Shown: one piece after another, positions 1-10,229 of the stretch | Layout of the letters: every line of letters starts with the position of its first letter | How positions within the stretch are numbered: position 1 is the first letter of the stretch | DNA from: Fabrea salina | Lineage: Eukaryota; Ciliophora; Heterotrichea; Heterotrichida; Fabreidae | DNA length: 64,000 bases | Direction: 5' to 3' | Assembly: GCA_022984795.1 (NCBI GenBank) | Contig: JALIHJ010000059.1 | Coordinates: forward strand, 62,001 to 126,000 | Notes under the pieces: model-generated | Database searches by the model: none | The model's input: the letters and a program-made list of their open reading frames with translations, nothing else | Told to the model about the DNA's origin: nothing | Made by a program: the position numbers and the translations under genes

Positions 1-3000
1 CAATGTACAAGTAGTCAGACCTGCCATCGTTGTCAACGTGGAAAGTAATCTTAACTCTGCCTTGTGAGTAACTTTCGGACCACAAAGCACACCCCCAGCC
101 ACTGGAGTTGGTCCGCGTCACACTTCTGTTGCTGTTCGAAAAAGTAACATCTGGCCCGTGGGGGTCACTAGTCCAAGCTGCTTCGTTCAAAGAGCACTCA
201 GAGCTGTCTTCAACAGGTTCAAGTCCAGCGCGGTCGTAAGAAAACATGATTGCGTCGTGGGAGTCCAGCAGGCTTCTTTCGTCAAACTCGATTTCTAAGA
301 AACTCGCTCCTTTGATAGAGACTTCTTTGGTAGTGAACTTTTTGGAGTAAGGGTGGCTGCTTTCGCGGGTTTTGTCAGGCGAAATCTTGTTGGCAATTCG
401 GAATTGTTCGAAAAGAACAGGGTAGATGTTTTCGTCTCGGTTGCAGAACCCCTTCATGAGTGAAAAAGCATCACATATTTCGTGGAACCACCTTTCTTCC
501 AAGTTGATGTAGTACCTAGACTTCAGCTCAGTTATAAGGCTCACTAGTTTTTGCAGAAGCGAAGAGTGGCCTTTGTTACCTTTTTCAAAGTTGTAAAGTG
601 CTCTGGTTTCTTCAGTGATCAAGTCAACTATTCTTTGCAGAGAAGGCACTGTTTCTTCGCGCTTTCTGAGGATTCTTTGTATGACTCTGATTCCTCTTTC
701 TTGCTTGTTGATGTCTTTGCAGGCGTGCACAAACACAGTTAATGGGTTGAGGAGTTCTTTCTGCATGAACCTGAAACACTCCAGAGGAATCTCTTTCATA
801 CTCAAGATTAGTTTTTCTAGAACCCAAAGAGCTAACTCAGTGTTCATTCTGTGCAGAAGAGGGTCGTTGTTAGAGGCCACTTCAGGCTCTACAGGAATTA
901 CTCGGAACTTGTACCCCCACTCTACACAAGAAGAGTCAGTGTAGAAGTACAGATGTACAGTGTCGCCTTCCACTTCTAGTTCCTGGAAGTTCCTTCCTGA
1001 GTACTCGCAGATCTGCCCTTGGTGGTTGGGTTGTCGGAAGAACCTTAGGATGTCGCAGCCAGACTCAGTGTGGCACTGGGGGTCGAACTCTATCCTCAGT
1101 CCTGCAGCCCCTGGAATCTGTATGGTTTGGTCATGGCGCATGTTGTTTTCGTAGGGGTGGGCTGACTCTATTATTTGTTCGGAGAGTTTGCCAGTAGGAG
1201 CAGCACAGGTCGAAGCTAAGACTAGCTGCAGTATGCACTCTTGCAACAAGGTGTTGGCCATTTGTGCTCCGTAGGGTCCTTGCAGTACCTTTATAAGTGT
1301 GGCTTCGAGGACTTTGGTGTTGTCTTTTAGTAGGTTGTAAAGCACATTGAAGTTCTTGGGGTTCTTGTTAACTATGTAAGGCAAAGTATTGGGGTACGAC
1401 TGAATGAGTTGCGAAAAAAAGTTCTTCATAGTAACAGTACGTGCGAACTCGTCAAGTTTTTTGATGTGAGACTGCAGTTCGATAATTGAAAGCTGGCTGT
1501 AATTCTGGATTTCTTCCTCGATCTTTTTCATCTTTTCCATGTCAGCTTCGGCCTGGGACCCCTCTAGGCTCTCCACTAAACCATGTTCTGAAACTGTCAC
1601 TTTAGAGTAAATAAAAGGAGTTACAGGGAATCCAAGCAAAAACGAAGTCCTTGTAAAGGCCAAAAACACGTAGAAGTCAAAATTATCAGGAGCTATGTTA
1701 ACTGCTCTGTTGTCTTGGTGCACTATTTCAAAGCCTGTAGGGATGTGCATTTGGCTTGGCTCTCTAGTTGCAATCAAGATGACTTTTGTGATAGGCTGTC
1801 TAGAACCAAGTTTGTTTTTGCCCAGTTTGGTAACCCAAATCTTGTTTTCAACGCCTTCTTCAGAAGACACAGTCAGGTTCCCAATGTTTAGGTCTTCTTT
1901 GTTTTCAGAATTCACTGAAAAAGCAAGGTTAGTGATCATAGCTCCTGGGGCAGAACTGCCTTTATGCTGTTTGTAAGTTAAAATCTTTCTGTTAGGAATT
2001 GAGAACTCGTGGGTCCTTTCAGCACCTTCTACGAACAAAGGCACTCTTGAGTACCCTTCTTCAATGTCTTCTGGGTTTTCAACCATTGCTAGTTCTATTA
2101 GTGCAGGTTCTATGAAGGTTTCTAGGTTGTCGCTCCAGTTTTCAGAGTTTTCATTTGAAAGAAGCACTTCAAGGGCCTTGTCGAAGCTAACATACTCAGA
2201 AGCAAGCTTTTCGCAGACCTCATCGGGAGCACCTGTGGTTTTGAGTCGCAGAGCTGTTTGGTTCTTTTCAATAGGAGTAATCTCAACGAGTCGCTTTGAA
2301 GAACTTTTTTCTTTAGCTTCTTCTTGTTCCTTAGGTTTTTCTTCTTCAAAGTAGTTGAACTTTCCAGTGTAGTGTCCTAAACAAATAGCAAATCCTTTAA
2401 GTTCTGCCTTTTCTCCTTCTTGCAAAAACAACCCAAACTCCCCTATTGTAAGTCCGTCGTAAATGGAGTAGTCCACCCTGTTAAAGGTTAACTCAGTGTT
2501 TTCTAGTGAAATAACTACACTTCCGTTGAACTTAACAAACACCCTAAATTCATAAGTTGCAGCTTTAGGCACTTGAGTCAGCACTTCTTCACCTACCAAC
2601 ACAACAGTTTCGTTTTCGAGTTGGTTAATAGTAACTTCCATACCACCCACTACAAACCCAAACACTCCGTCTCCTGACAAAGCTGCAAGTAAACTAATTT
2701 CTGACTGCAACTCCGATACGTTTCTGAAAACCTTGCTGGAAACAGTTTTTTTCATGTACTTCTTTTCGTCCAGAGGTCTTCTGGAGCTGATTAGAAAATG
2801 GCCTGACTTAGTTTCTTCAAAGTGGGCTATTCCAGTGTGGTCAATGAAACTAGGAGAGGCTTCGTCTTCTTTTGAAAGCTTGTACACACAAGTAGTTTCT
2901 GTGGTCTGGACTACTGCTTTTTTGTCTTCTTGTTGTCTTCTAGACTCAATGTAGTCAGTAATAGCCTCTACACTGTTGTTGCCTTCTTGCATTGCTGAGT

Positions 3001-6000
3001 GGATTTGTTTGAAGCTGTAGCCTAAAGACTCAGTAGTGGCTAGGAGTATTTGTTGCTCTTCGTTCATAGAAGCTATGATTTTTCTTTCTTCTTCTTCAGT
3101 CATGTAACTGAACTCTTCAGGTTCTTCTTTTTCTTCGGTTATTTCTATTCCTTCGAGTTCAGCTTTTTTGAGTTGCTCAACTTTGTTGTGTTTGTACTTT
3201 GAGTATAGAAGCATTCTTAAGTGTCTGTAGCGCAGACTGTTCTCAGTAAGGTCTCCTTCTTGGGTTTCACTTACTCTGCTGAAGACAAACTCAGCCACTT
3301 TTTCAGCTTCGCTTTCGTCGTAAAGCACTTTGGAAGCTGTTATTGAAGAGAGCACTTGGTAAGCTTGGCACTCTAGTTGTCTCCACATAGTTCTGATTGC
3401 GTGGAGTTTTTCAATCTCTTCAACGACGGGGTGGTTCTCGTAGTGCTTGATAACTGTAATCATTTGGTTGAGTAAACTAAAAAGTTGGTGGGTGCTTTCT
3501 GGGTCAAGTCCACTGAACACATTCGGACGTGTAAGAGAAACCATATGGTTCAGGTTGTTGATGGACTCCTCCCTGATGCTGTCGTCTTCAGTGGAAAAAA
3601 CCCGCATCATTCCTTTTCTAGGGTTCAGCGAGACTATGTGTCCGTGGGGTAGTGATCCTCCTTTGAGAGTTGCAAAGGACCACTCCTGGACTGACTTGTC
3701 TAAAGGAAAGTAGTTAGAAGTGCACATGCACAAAAAGCTCAGTGCTCCTAAGCCTACGTGGTTCAGTGCAGAGTAGTTACCTTCGTTAATTGAAGACACT
3801 AATTCTTTGGTGCTTTTAAGCAGTGAAAAATTGATTTCTTGCTTCCACTTAGACTTCATGCACAAGGCTTTAAGCAACTCCGCAGCTTCATTGCTCCAGA
3901 TTCCAATTTTGCTTAGGTTAGGCACAAATTCTTTTTCGGGTAAAATGTGGTAAGAGTTCTTCATGCCTACTAAAGCAAGTAAAGTGTCTAGCCAGGACTC
4001 TTTTACTTTCTCATCCAAAAACCTGTCTAGGCTTTCCCTCGGCACTCTTTTCCAGATCTCTTGGAACGACTGAGGCGAGTGCTGAGTCGGAAGGACACTT
4101 TTAACTATTCTAAAAGCAATCACTATGATGGTGTCGTTGGCTCCAAGAAGCATGTGCTTCACAAGTTCTTCAATGTAAGCTGGCTTGCTAAGTACTTTGC
4201 GCATGCTTTGTGAGCAGCTGGTTTGGTAAAGCACCCACAAAAGCGAAGCAGAGTAGTCACTTGTGCTGGAGGTTTGTGACTGAATGGAGTTAAGTTCCTC
4301 AACTGAAGAGGGGAGTTCATAGTAAGCCGAAAGGGCCAAAGAAAGTTCTTCGTAGTAAGTTGGAAAAGCTTCAGGGAAGCTGCGCACTGCGTTGAGCAAA
4401 GCAAACAAGTCAAGGTCTTTAGAAGAGTTCATGAACTCAGGAGGCGTGTTGCGAGGAACTTTGTCGTGAGGAACTGTTCCAGGAGTAGTTGGGAGGCAGT
4501 CTTCTATTGCTTTGATGTACTGCATAACTGAGTTTTCTGGGTCTGGCCTTACTTCTTGTTTTAAAAACCGAACAACATGCTCAAAGTCCAGACTCATTTC
4601 TTGGCTGGCTGTGTAGAAGTCGCAAGGGGTCCTTTTGATGAGGGGGTGTTGGAGTAGTTCTGAGTTGGGGTTCTCAGCAGCAATCTCTTTGATGCCGTTG
4701 TAAATCAGGGTGAAAAAGTCAATTTGGCCTCTGGAGTTTTTGCAGTTGGGAGAAGACTTAAGTTCATCAGCTTCTTCGATTCCTTCGATTTCTTCAAAGT
4801 CCACACAGCCCTTCATAGAAGGGTCTATTTTAGAAATCCACAACTCCACGATTGACATCAGTTCTGTTTCTTCAGGTTTGTTTTGAGTTCCTTCTGAGTA
4901 AAGGTGCTTAAAAGCTTGTCTGAACTGAGTCACCCACTGCATCATAGGGTTTCTTTGGAGTTTGGGTTTTTTGATTTCTTCTTGGATCCAGAACTCGCCA
5001 CTGGACACCTTTTTCAGGTGGAGGTTAGCAAGTTCTTTAGTGCTGAGGTCAATTCTTTCTTTGGTGCGCATCCAACTGACTTCTTCAAGCATGATTTCTG
5101 CAAACATAGTTTGGAGTTTGAGTTTTTTGATTTCTTGGTAGTTGCTGGTTTTGTTTTCAGGTTTGCTAGCACAGGTGTAAGCGAGGTGCTTGAACAAAGC
5201 CCAAACTGCTTCTCGCAGAGCCTTTTTTCTTTTTTGTCTGTTTTTGGACTCTTCTTCGTCTTGTTCTTTGACTAGCAGCTTGTTGTAAGGAGTGTAAGTG
5301 GGTCTCAGCACTATAGGGTTGTCTTCAGTCACTTCTAGTTTGACTAAGTAAGAGTTGCCGTCTTTAGGTTCACTTCTTTTCACAAACAAAAACGCAGGTT
5401 CGCCTATTTCGTTAACGTTGCCTTCGATCTTTTGGAATTCTTCAGAGGCTTCAGTTCCAACGTGGATTTCTATAATAGGAAGTGCTTCAGTTTCTCCTCT
5501 GATTATTTCCATGCACAGTTTAAGTCCTCCTTGTCCTTCGTCGCCCACGTCACCGTCTAGTCTGTTCACAGAGTTCAGTGAAAAACACTCGGAGTTCTCA
5601 GGAAGGTTTTCTTGCAGTTCCTCTTCGTTGTGGACTTTGATAGTAGTGATGCAAGCACTGGGGTCGAACTTGTAGTTGACCCTTTCGTTGATCTTGAGGC
5701 CTTTTGCCCAAGTAAGCAAGAAGTTGAGGCTTTCGTGCATGTTGAGGGCGAGCAAAGACACTGAGTCTGAGTCTTCAAAAGGGAAACTAAGTGCTTCAAT
5801 GATCTTTAAGTAGTTGTGGGTGGTTTCGTGGGAAGTGCAGTCAGTTTCGTAGAGCTCTGATATTCTAAGGTTGCTCATGAGCAAAGAGTACATGTTGAAG
5901 AAAGAACGCTGCACACAGTTCTGGAGGTTCGAGTCAACGCCTTCCAGTCCTGCTAAGTAGTGTTTCTTACTGAGTTTTGAGTTCCTAAAAGAGTCCGAAA

Positions 6001-9000
6001 AAGCACGAACTACTTGGCCTTTCAAGCACTTATGTGACTTAGAAGCAAACTTAAACATGTGCACGAAGTAGTTAATTCCAATAGCTCTGGTAAGTGCTTT
6101 GTTCCTTCTTTTTTCGAGACTTTCAAACATCTGCTCAATAGTCACAGGGCTTTCTAAGAACTCGTAGACGAGTTTGTTGACTTTTTTGAACTCAGCTTTT
6201 TCTTTATCTTGATCGGAGTCTTGGCTGGACTCTGGCGATATTATCTTAAGCAGAGTTTTGAGTTTTTTGACTGAACCCATTGCTTGCTGGACACTTTTCC
6301 ACTTGCTTTTTTCGCGGAGTTTAGCTTCAGGGCCTTTAGATCCAGGCAGAATGACGTCAGTGGTTTGGGCTCTCCGCAGTGAAGGCATTAGTTGAATTAA
6401 GATACTGTCAACTCCTATTTCGTTCATGGCTTGTTTGTACTCGCTGTGGATCAAAACGGTGCATCTGCGAACTACTTCTTTAGAAATGGAGAAGTAGTCA
6501 GTGTCTTTGCCCTGGTCTATGAGTGACTGTTTTTGTTCCTGAGCCCATTTTCTGATCTGCACGGCTTGGTAAATCAAGTGCTTCAAAATAGAGTCTCCGC
6601 TTTCTTTAGGGTTCTCAATGAGACCTCCTAGTGTTTCTGAGAATTCAAAGAAAACTGCGTACACTCCAAACACAGCCCTTTCAGCTTGCTCCATGTCAGC
6701 TCCGCCAATGCTAGCAGCAGGGCCTTTCACTCCGGCTTGTTTCCTCATGGTGTCCCAAGCTGACCTTACTCTTTCACTGCCTGCTACCCACTCTTCTAGT
6801 ATCATGTTTTCGGAGTACTGAGCTAAACTTGCAGTGGAAGCTGAGTAACTTGCAATGTAGCCTGCTAAAGAAATGCTTGGGTTAGTTTCGGCAGGTTTGA
6901 AACTTGGCAGTGAAGACTTGCGGATTCTTTCGGCTACTGGGTTGGGTCTTTGAGGAACTCCTAAGCTTTCTACTGAACCTGGAATGATGGTTAAGTCAAT
7001 GAGTCCTTCGTTCAACTTAGGCTGGGACTTAGGCATAACCATTTTCTGGCACTTGTCTTTGATTCCAAACTTAAACAAAGAGTTCTTCCAGAGTTTTTTG
7101 AGTTCTTCAGTTTCTTCTTCGTAGAGCTCAGCCTTAACAAGTTCTTTGCTGAGTAAAACCATCAAAAAGTTAGCAGAGGCTCTTAAGTGGTGGGTCCAAG
7201 CTAGGATTTTTTGTTCAGTTTCGAGTTCAGCTTCCACTTCTACTTTCCAGCCCCAAGAACTAGTGTCTCCTGTGAACTCAAAGTACAGTTGAGGCGCTTC
7301 TACTACAAAGGGTTCAAAAGGAAAGTCAGAGCCTTCCCACTTAGCTACCTTAGTTTGTTTGTCTTGCTCAAGCCAAAGTTCCAAACACCCACTTTCCAGT
7401 TTACACTGGGGGTCGAACCTCAGAATGTACTTGAAAGCGTTAGGAACACTTACTAAGCGGGAGTCGTTGGTTTGGGGAGGGTGGGAACTTTCGTAGGTTT
7501 CTTGGGTGACTTTGGTAGTGTTTTTGAGAGTAGGTGTTTGGGAGGTTAAGGAGTTCATTGCGTTGACTATGTTCATGAGTGGCTGGATTAAAGAAGTAAG
7601 GAACTCCAAGTCTGGCTGTGAAAGACACAAAGAAAGAATCAGTGTACTCACCAGTGACTCTAAAATAGTGCGTTTACCCCTTTCTTCTGGGTCTTGGTCA
7701 CCTACTTTTAGCTTGTCAAGGAGCTTCTGGGTAGTGTTAAAGACTTTTTGGGTGTACTTAATGAGTAACTGCTGCCAAGTTCCTTTGAAGTTGTTTCTGG
7801 CTGCCTTTGACAAAAGCACCTTTTGAGCTGAGTTGAGGAACTTAAGGTAGTAACTGTTGTCTTTGATGAAGCTTCCGTTGATGGTAGCTAAAGAGTACTC
7901 TGCACAGATGTCAAGCAGCAGCTCCAGAAGCTTTTCAACCTTTTCAGGAGTTTCGGGGGGCTCTAGAGTGAAGGCTGCAGACAAGTTAACTGGGACACTC
8001 ATTTTGTCAAAAACTAGTTGTTGGATGTTAAGGTGTATGTCGTGGAGTTTCTTTTTAGCTTTGGTGTCTTCTAAGCTTTTGTTGATGTAGTCTAGCTTAG
8101 CTACCTGAGTTGGGTAAAACACTTCGAAGCCGTGGATCAGTGTTAAGGAGCTTTCTTTTTTAATAACGTTCAAAGCGTCAAAATCTTCCCTGGTGGGCTG
8201 CTCGTTGCCGAAGTTGGCGATTTCTAACTCAAGGACTTCTTGAAGCATTCCGTACAAGCTTTCCCTGAGTTCTTGGCTCATTCCTGTTTCCAAGTCTTCG
8301 AGTTGCAAAAACAACACTGTGAACAAATGCGACCTCAAAAGTCTCAAAATACTTATTCCTGCCCAGACTGTCAGGTGGAAGTCCATCTTTTCCCACTTTT
8401 GTTCTCTCAGAGTGTTAACTACGGTTCTCAGCATGCTGCTCAGCATTTGGAAGACTTCGCGCTTGATTTCTAAACACAGTGGTTGTTGTTTGCTAAGTTT
8501 GGCTTTTATGGGTTCACTGCTGGGTTTTTCGTTTAGTCTGAAAACTTCAAAATAAGCACTGTTAAGTTTGTCCAAACAAGTAAGTATAAAAACTGAGAGT
8601 TCTTGGGAAGAAGTGCGGAGTTCTGACTTGCTAAAGACGTTTTTGAACCTTGAAGCAGCTAAGACTTGACTAGGAGTGCTTGGGAAGAGTTCGACTTCTT
8701 CGCCTTGTTTGTGGTCTTCTTCGTTGAACTCCTTTTTTTCCTCTTCTTCTCTGTGAGGCACTAGCACTGACCCCATGGCTTCTTGGGCTTCTTCAGGAAT
8801 TTCTGGATCGTTCACTAAGGTCACAAACTGGTTTGAGCCTCCAAAACAAGCAATCAAGTAAACTTCTTCAGGAAGTGGACTGAAAGAGGGCTTGCTTTGC
8901 TTTCTGCCGTTCAAAAAGAAGGTTAAGTTTTTGTCTTCCATGTTTATCAGGAGTCCTAGTCGGTCTCCTTCGCCGTACCTAAACACGTTTCCTGAGCTTC

Positions 9001-10177
9001 TGTCGTTCATGTAAGCGTCGCCGTCTGACTGCAAGGTGTAGCAGTGGGGTCCTGAGCTTTTGCTGCTGAAATTGCCGAACTGGGACCCTGCGACGCCTAA
9101 AAGCAAACAAGAAGAGTTGTTTCTTTCTATCTTGAACTCATAGTAGTGAATGCCTGAGGTAAGACTTTGTTCAGTAAGTTGGCAGCCCCAACCACTTGAG
9201 TCAGTTCGTGTTACTGTGGTGTTTTCGTTACTAAGTGCAATGTCCGGACCTACTCTGTTTGAGTTCCAATTAAGCGAGACCTTTCTGCCTACCCCTGAGC
9301 CTTCGAGTTCAGCTAAGTTCTTCAGAAGAGGCAAAATCATAGTGCCAGGAAGTGCTTCGGTGTCCTTCAGGTCTAAGAACTTCTTAGCTACAGCTAAAGC
9401 ACTTGACAAGTCTCCTTTGGCCAGTGCCAGTCCGAACAAAGGCACTAAAGCCGTCACTGAGTCAGCTTCTGAACAACCGTAAGTTTCTCCATTGAGCAAA
9501 GACTCCAAAAAGTTCTTTACGCTGTCAAGTCCTTTTAAAATAGTTGGTTCTTCTAAGTTGAGCGAAAGCGGAGGAAGCTGTGTAAGGACACTAGTGGCTA
9601 AGTTGATCACAGAAGAAAAGATCCTAGGTCGGTCAGAACCTACTTCCCTCACAAGCAGTAACAAAGTTTCAAGTCCGAACTGAAGCCCTATCTGAGCAGG
9701 CAAAGGAAGTTCCTTCTTTTTCTTTTTGCTTTTTTCTTGTGAGCTTTGTGAAGACTTCTGGAGTCGGCGTCTTTCGCGTTCTTCTTGTCTGATAAGGGCG
9801 TCTTGGATGCGGCTTAGTGCTTGGAGTTTGACCTGGAGGTCCTGGAGGTCAGGGTCTTCTTCTGAAAACAACAAGTCGAAGATCTGGCACTGCAGAGTTT
9901 TGCGGAGTTGTTTGTGCCTTTCTTGGAGTTTGTTGTCTGAGTTGTGAGTTAGCCCGAACTTAACCTCTTCTAGACCTTGGTCTTCTGAAGGAGCTTTGCG
10001 TTCTGGAATAAAAGGAATCTCGTAGGTGCTTAGGTCTTTGAGATTCTTGAGGTACTCTGGCTGGAAAAGCTCTTCGGTTTTCAAGGCTATTTCGTCGTCT
10101 TCACGCGAAGTTTTCGAAAGTCTACTTGCGCTGAGGCCTTGGATTCGCTCGAGTTGAGTTGAACCTGTATTGCCCAT
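1..10177 (-). CDS. Giant SPRY/UBA/CUB-like protein, ZZEF1/HERC-like (3' end outside window)
   Basis: One uninterrupted frame runs from the ATG at 10177 to the left edge, giving at least 3392 codons; the C-terminus is missing. It begins Met-Gly-Asn, a plausible N-myristoylation signal. A SPRY-like module lies near residues 300-450 (around 9250-8800), with GWGC and a later FFLNGRKQ-type strand. CUB-like modules of the kind seen in ZZEF1 and HERC-type proteins (SxHPY ... FDxxCxxExGC ... WGxKxxV) lie near residues 893-986 and 3009-3095, and a third starts near 3265, followed by another SPRY-like GWGC stretch that runs off the window. A UBA-like helical stretch is near residues 2372-2410, and MABP-like strands are near 1490-1570 and 2740-2830. 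The rest is mostly helical. The layout and MGN start recall human ZZEF1. UBA plus SPRY suggests a ubiquitin-pathway scaffold or ligase, but any HECT, RING or ZZ domain would be off-window, so the catalytic role is open. Confidence 0.75.
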   Translation of the reverse strand, partial: MGNTGSTQLERIQGLSASRLSKTSREDDEIALKTEELFQPEYLKNLKDLSTYEIPFIPERKAPSEDQGLEEVKFGLTHNSDNKLQERHKQLRKTLQCQIFDLLFSEEDPDLQDLQVKLQALSRIQDALIRQEERERRRLQKSSQSSQEKSKKKKKELPLPAQIGLQFGLETLLLLVREVGSDRPRIFSSVINLATSVLTQLPPLSLNLEEPTILKGLDSVKNFLESLLNGETYGCSEADSVTALVPLFGLALAKGDLSSALAVAKKFLDLKDTEALPGTMILPLLKNLAELEGSGVGRKVSLNWNSNRVGPDIALSNENTTVTRTDSSGWGCQLTEQSLTSGIHYYEFKIERNNSSCLLLGVAGSQFGNFSSKSSGPHCYTLQSDGDAYMNDRSSGNVFRYGEGDRLGLLINMEDKNLTFFLNGRKQSKPSFSPLPEEVYLIACFGGSNQFVTLVNDPEIPEEAQEAMGSVLVPHREEEEKKEFNEEDHKQGEEVELFPSTPSQVLAASRFKNVFSKSELRTSSQELSVFILTCLDKLNSAYFEVFRLNEKPSSEPIKAKLSKQQPLCLEIKREVFQMLSSMLRTVVNTLREQKWEKMDFHLTVWAGISILRLLRSHLFTVLFLQLEDLETGMSQELRESLYGMLQEVLELEIANFGNEQPTREDFDALNVIKKESSLTLIHGFEVFYPTQVAKLDYINKSLEDTKAKKKLHDIHLNIQQLVFDKMSVPVNLSAAFTLEPPETPEKVEKLLELLLDICAEYSLATINGSFIKDNSYYLKFLNSAQKVLLSKAARNNFKGTWQQLLIKYTQKVFNTTQKLLDKLKVGDQDPEERGKRTILESLVSTLILSLCLSQPDLEFLTSLIQPLMNIVNAMNSLTSQTPTLKNTTKVTQETYESSHPPQTNDSRLVSVPNAFKYILRFDPQCKLESGCLELWLEQDKQTKVAKWEGSDFPFEPFVVEAPQLYFEFTGDTSSWGWKVEVEAELETEQKILAWTHHLRASANFLMVLLSKELVKAELYEEETEELKKLWKNSLFKFGIKDKCQKMVMPKSQPKLNEGLIDLTIIPGSVESLGVPQRPNPVAERIRKSSLPSFKPAETNPSISLAGYIASYSASTASLAQYSENMILEEWVAGSERVRSAWDTMRKQAGVKGPAASIGGADMEQAERAVFGVYAVFFEFSETLGGLIENPKESGDSILKHLIYQAVQIRKWAQEQKQSLIDQGKDTDYFSISKEVVRRCTVLIHSEYKQAMNEIGVDSILIQLMPSLRRAQTTDVILPGSKGPEAKLREKSKWKSVQQAMGSVKKLKTLLKIISPESSQDSDQDKEKAEFKKVNKLVYEFLESPVTIEQMFESLEKRRNKALTRAIGINYFVHMFKFASKSHKCLKGQVVRAFSDSFRNSKLSKKHYLAGLEGVDSNLQNCVQRSFFNMYSLLMSNLRISELYETDCTSHETTHNYLKIIEALSFPFEDSDSVSLLALNMHESLNFLLTWAKGLKINERVNYKFDPSACITTIKVHNEEELQENLPENSECFSLNSVNRLDGDVGDEGQGGLKLCMEIIRGETEALPIIEIHVGTEASEEFQKIEGNVNEIGEPAFLFVKRSEPKDGNSYLVKLEVTEDNPIVLRPTYTPYNKLLVKEQDEEESKNRQKRKKALREAVWALFKHLAYTCASKPENKTSNYQEIKKLKLQTMFAEIMLEEVSWMRTKERIDLSTKELANLHLKKVSSGEFWIQEEIKKPKLQRNPMMQWVTQFRQAFKHLYSEGTQNKPEETELMSIVELWISKIDPSMKGCVDFEEIEGIEEADELKSSPNCKNSRGQIDFFTLIYNGIKEIAAENPNSELLQHPLIKRTPCDFYTASQEMSLDFEHVVRFLKQEVRPDPENSVMQYIKAIEDCLPTTPGTVPHDKVPRNTPPEFMNSSKDLDLFALLNAVRSFPEAFPTYYEELSLALSAYYELPSSVEELNSIQSQTSSTSDYSASLLWVLYQTSCSQSMRKVLSKPAYIEELVKHMLLGANDTIIVIAFRIVKSVLPTQHSPQSFQEIWKRVPRESLDRFLDEKVKESWLDTLLALVGMKNSYHILPEKEFVPNLSKIGIWSNEAAELLKALCMKSKWKQEINFSLLKSTKELVSSINEGNYSALNHVGLGALSFLCMCTSNYFPLDKSVQEWSFATLKGGSLPHGHIVSLNPRKGMMRVFSTEDDSIREESINNLNHMVSLTRPNVFSGLDPESTHQLFSLLNQMITVIKHYENHPVVEEIEKLHAIRTMWRQLECQAYQVLSSITASKVLYDESEAEKVAEFVFSRVSETQEGDLTENSLRYRHLRMLLYSKYKHNKVEQLKKAELEGIEITEEKEEPEEFSYMTEEEERKIIASMNEEQQILLATTESLGYSFKQIHSAMQEGNNSVEAITDYIESRRQQEDKKAVVQTTETTCVYKLSKEDEASPSFIDHTGIAHFEETKSGHFLISSRRPLDEKKYMKKTVSSKVFRNVSELQSEISLLAALSGDGVFGFVVGGMEVTINQLENETVVLVGEEVLTQVPKAATYEFRVFVKFNGSVVISLENTELTFNRVDYSIYDGLTIGEFGLFLQEGEKAELKGFAICLGHYTGKFNYFEEEKPKEQEEAKEKSSSKRLVEITPIEKNQTALRLKTTGAPDEVCEKLASEYVSFDKALEVLLSNENSENWSDNLETFIEPALIELAMVENPEDIEEGYSRVPLFVEGAERTHEFSIPNRKILTYKQHKGSSAPGAMITNLAFSVNSENKEDLNIGNLTVSSEEGVENKIWVTKLGKNKLGSRQPITKVILIATREPSQMHIPTGFEIVHQDNRAVNIAPDNFDFYVFLAFTRTSFLLGFPVTPFIYSKVTVSEHGLVESLEGSQAEADMEKMKKIEEEIQNYSQLSIIELQSHIKKLDEFARTVTMKNFFSQLIQSYPNTLPYIVNKNPKNFNVLYNLLKDNTKVLEATLIKVLQGPYGAQMANTLLQECILQLVLASTCAAPTGKLSEQIIESAHPYENNMRHDQTIQIPGAAGLRIEFDPQCHTESGCDILRFFRQPNHQGQICEYSGRNFQELEVEGDTVHLYFYTDSSCVEWGYKFRVIPVEPEVASNNDPLLHRMNTELALWVLEKLILSMKEIPLECFRFMQKELLNPLTVFVHACKDINKQERGIRVIQRILRKREETVPSLQRIVDLITEETRALYNFEKGNKGHSSLLQKLVSLITELKSRYYINLEERWFHEICDAFSLMKGFCNRDENIYPVLFEQFRIANKISPDKTRESSHPYSKKFTTKEVSIKGASFLEIEFDERSLLDSHDAIMFSYDRAGLEPVEDSSECSLNEAAWTSDPHGPDVTFSNSNRSVTRTNSSGWGCALWSESYSQGRVKITFHVDNDGRSDYLYI

Positions 10178-10229
10178 TTTTTATTATAAGCCCTTAATGC
10201 TTATTAAGGTTTTATTGAAACTAAGTAAT

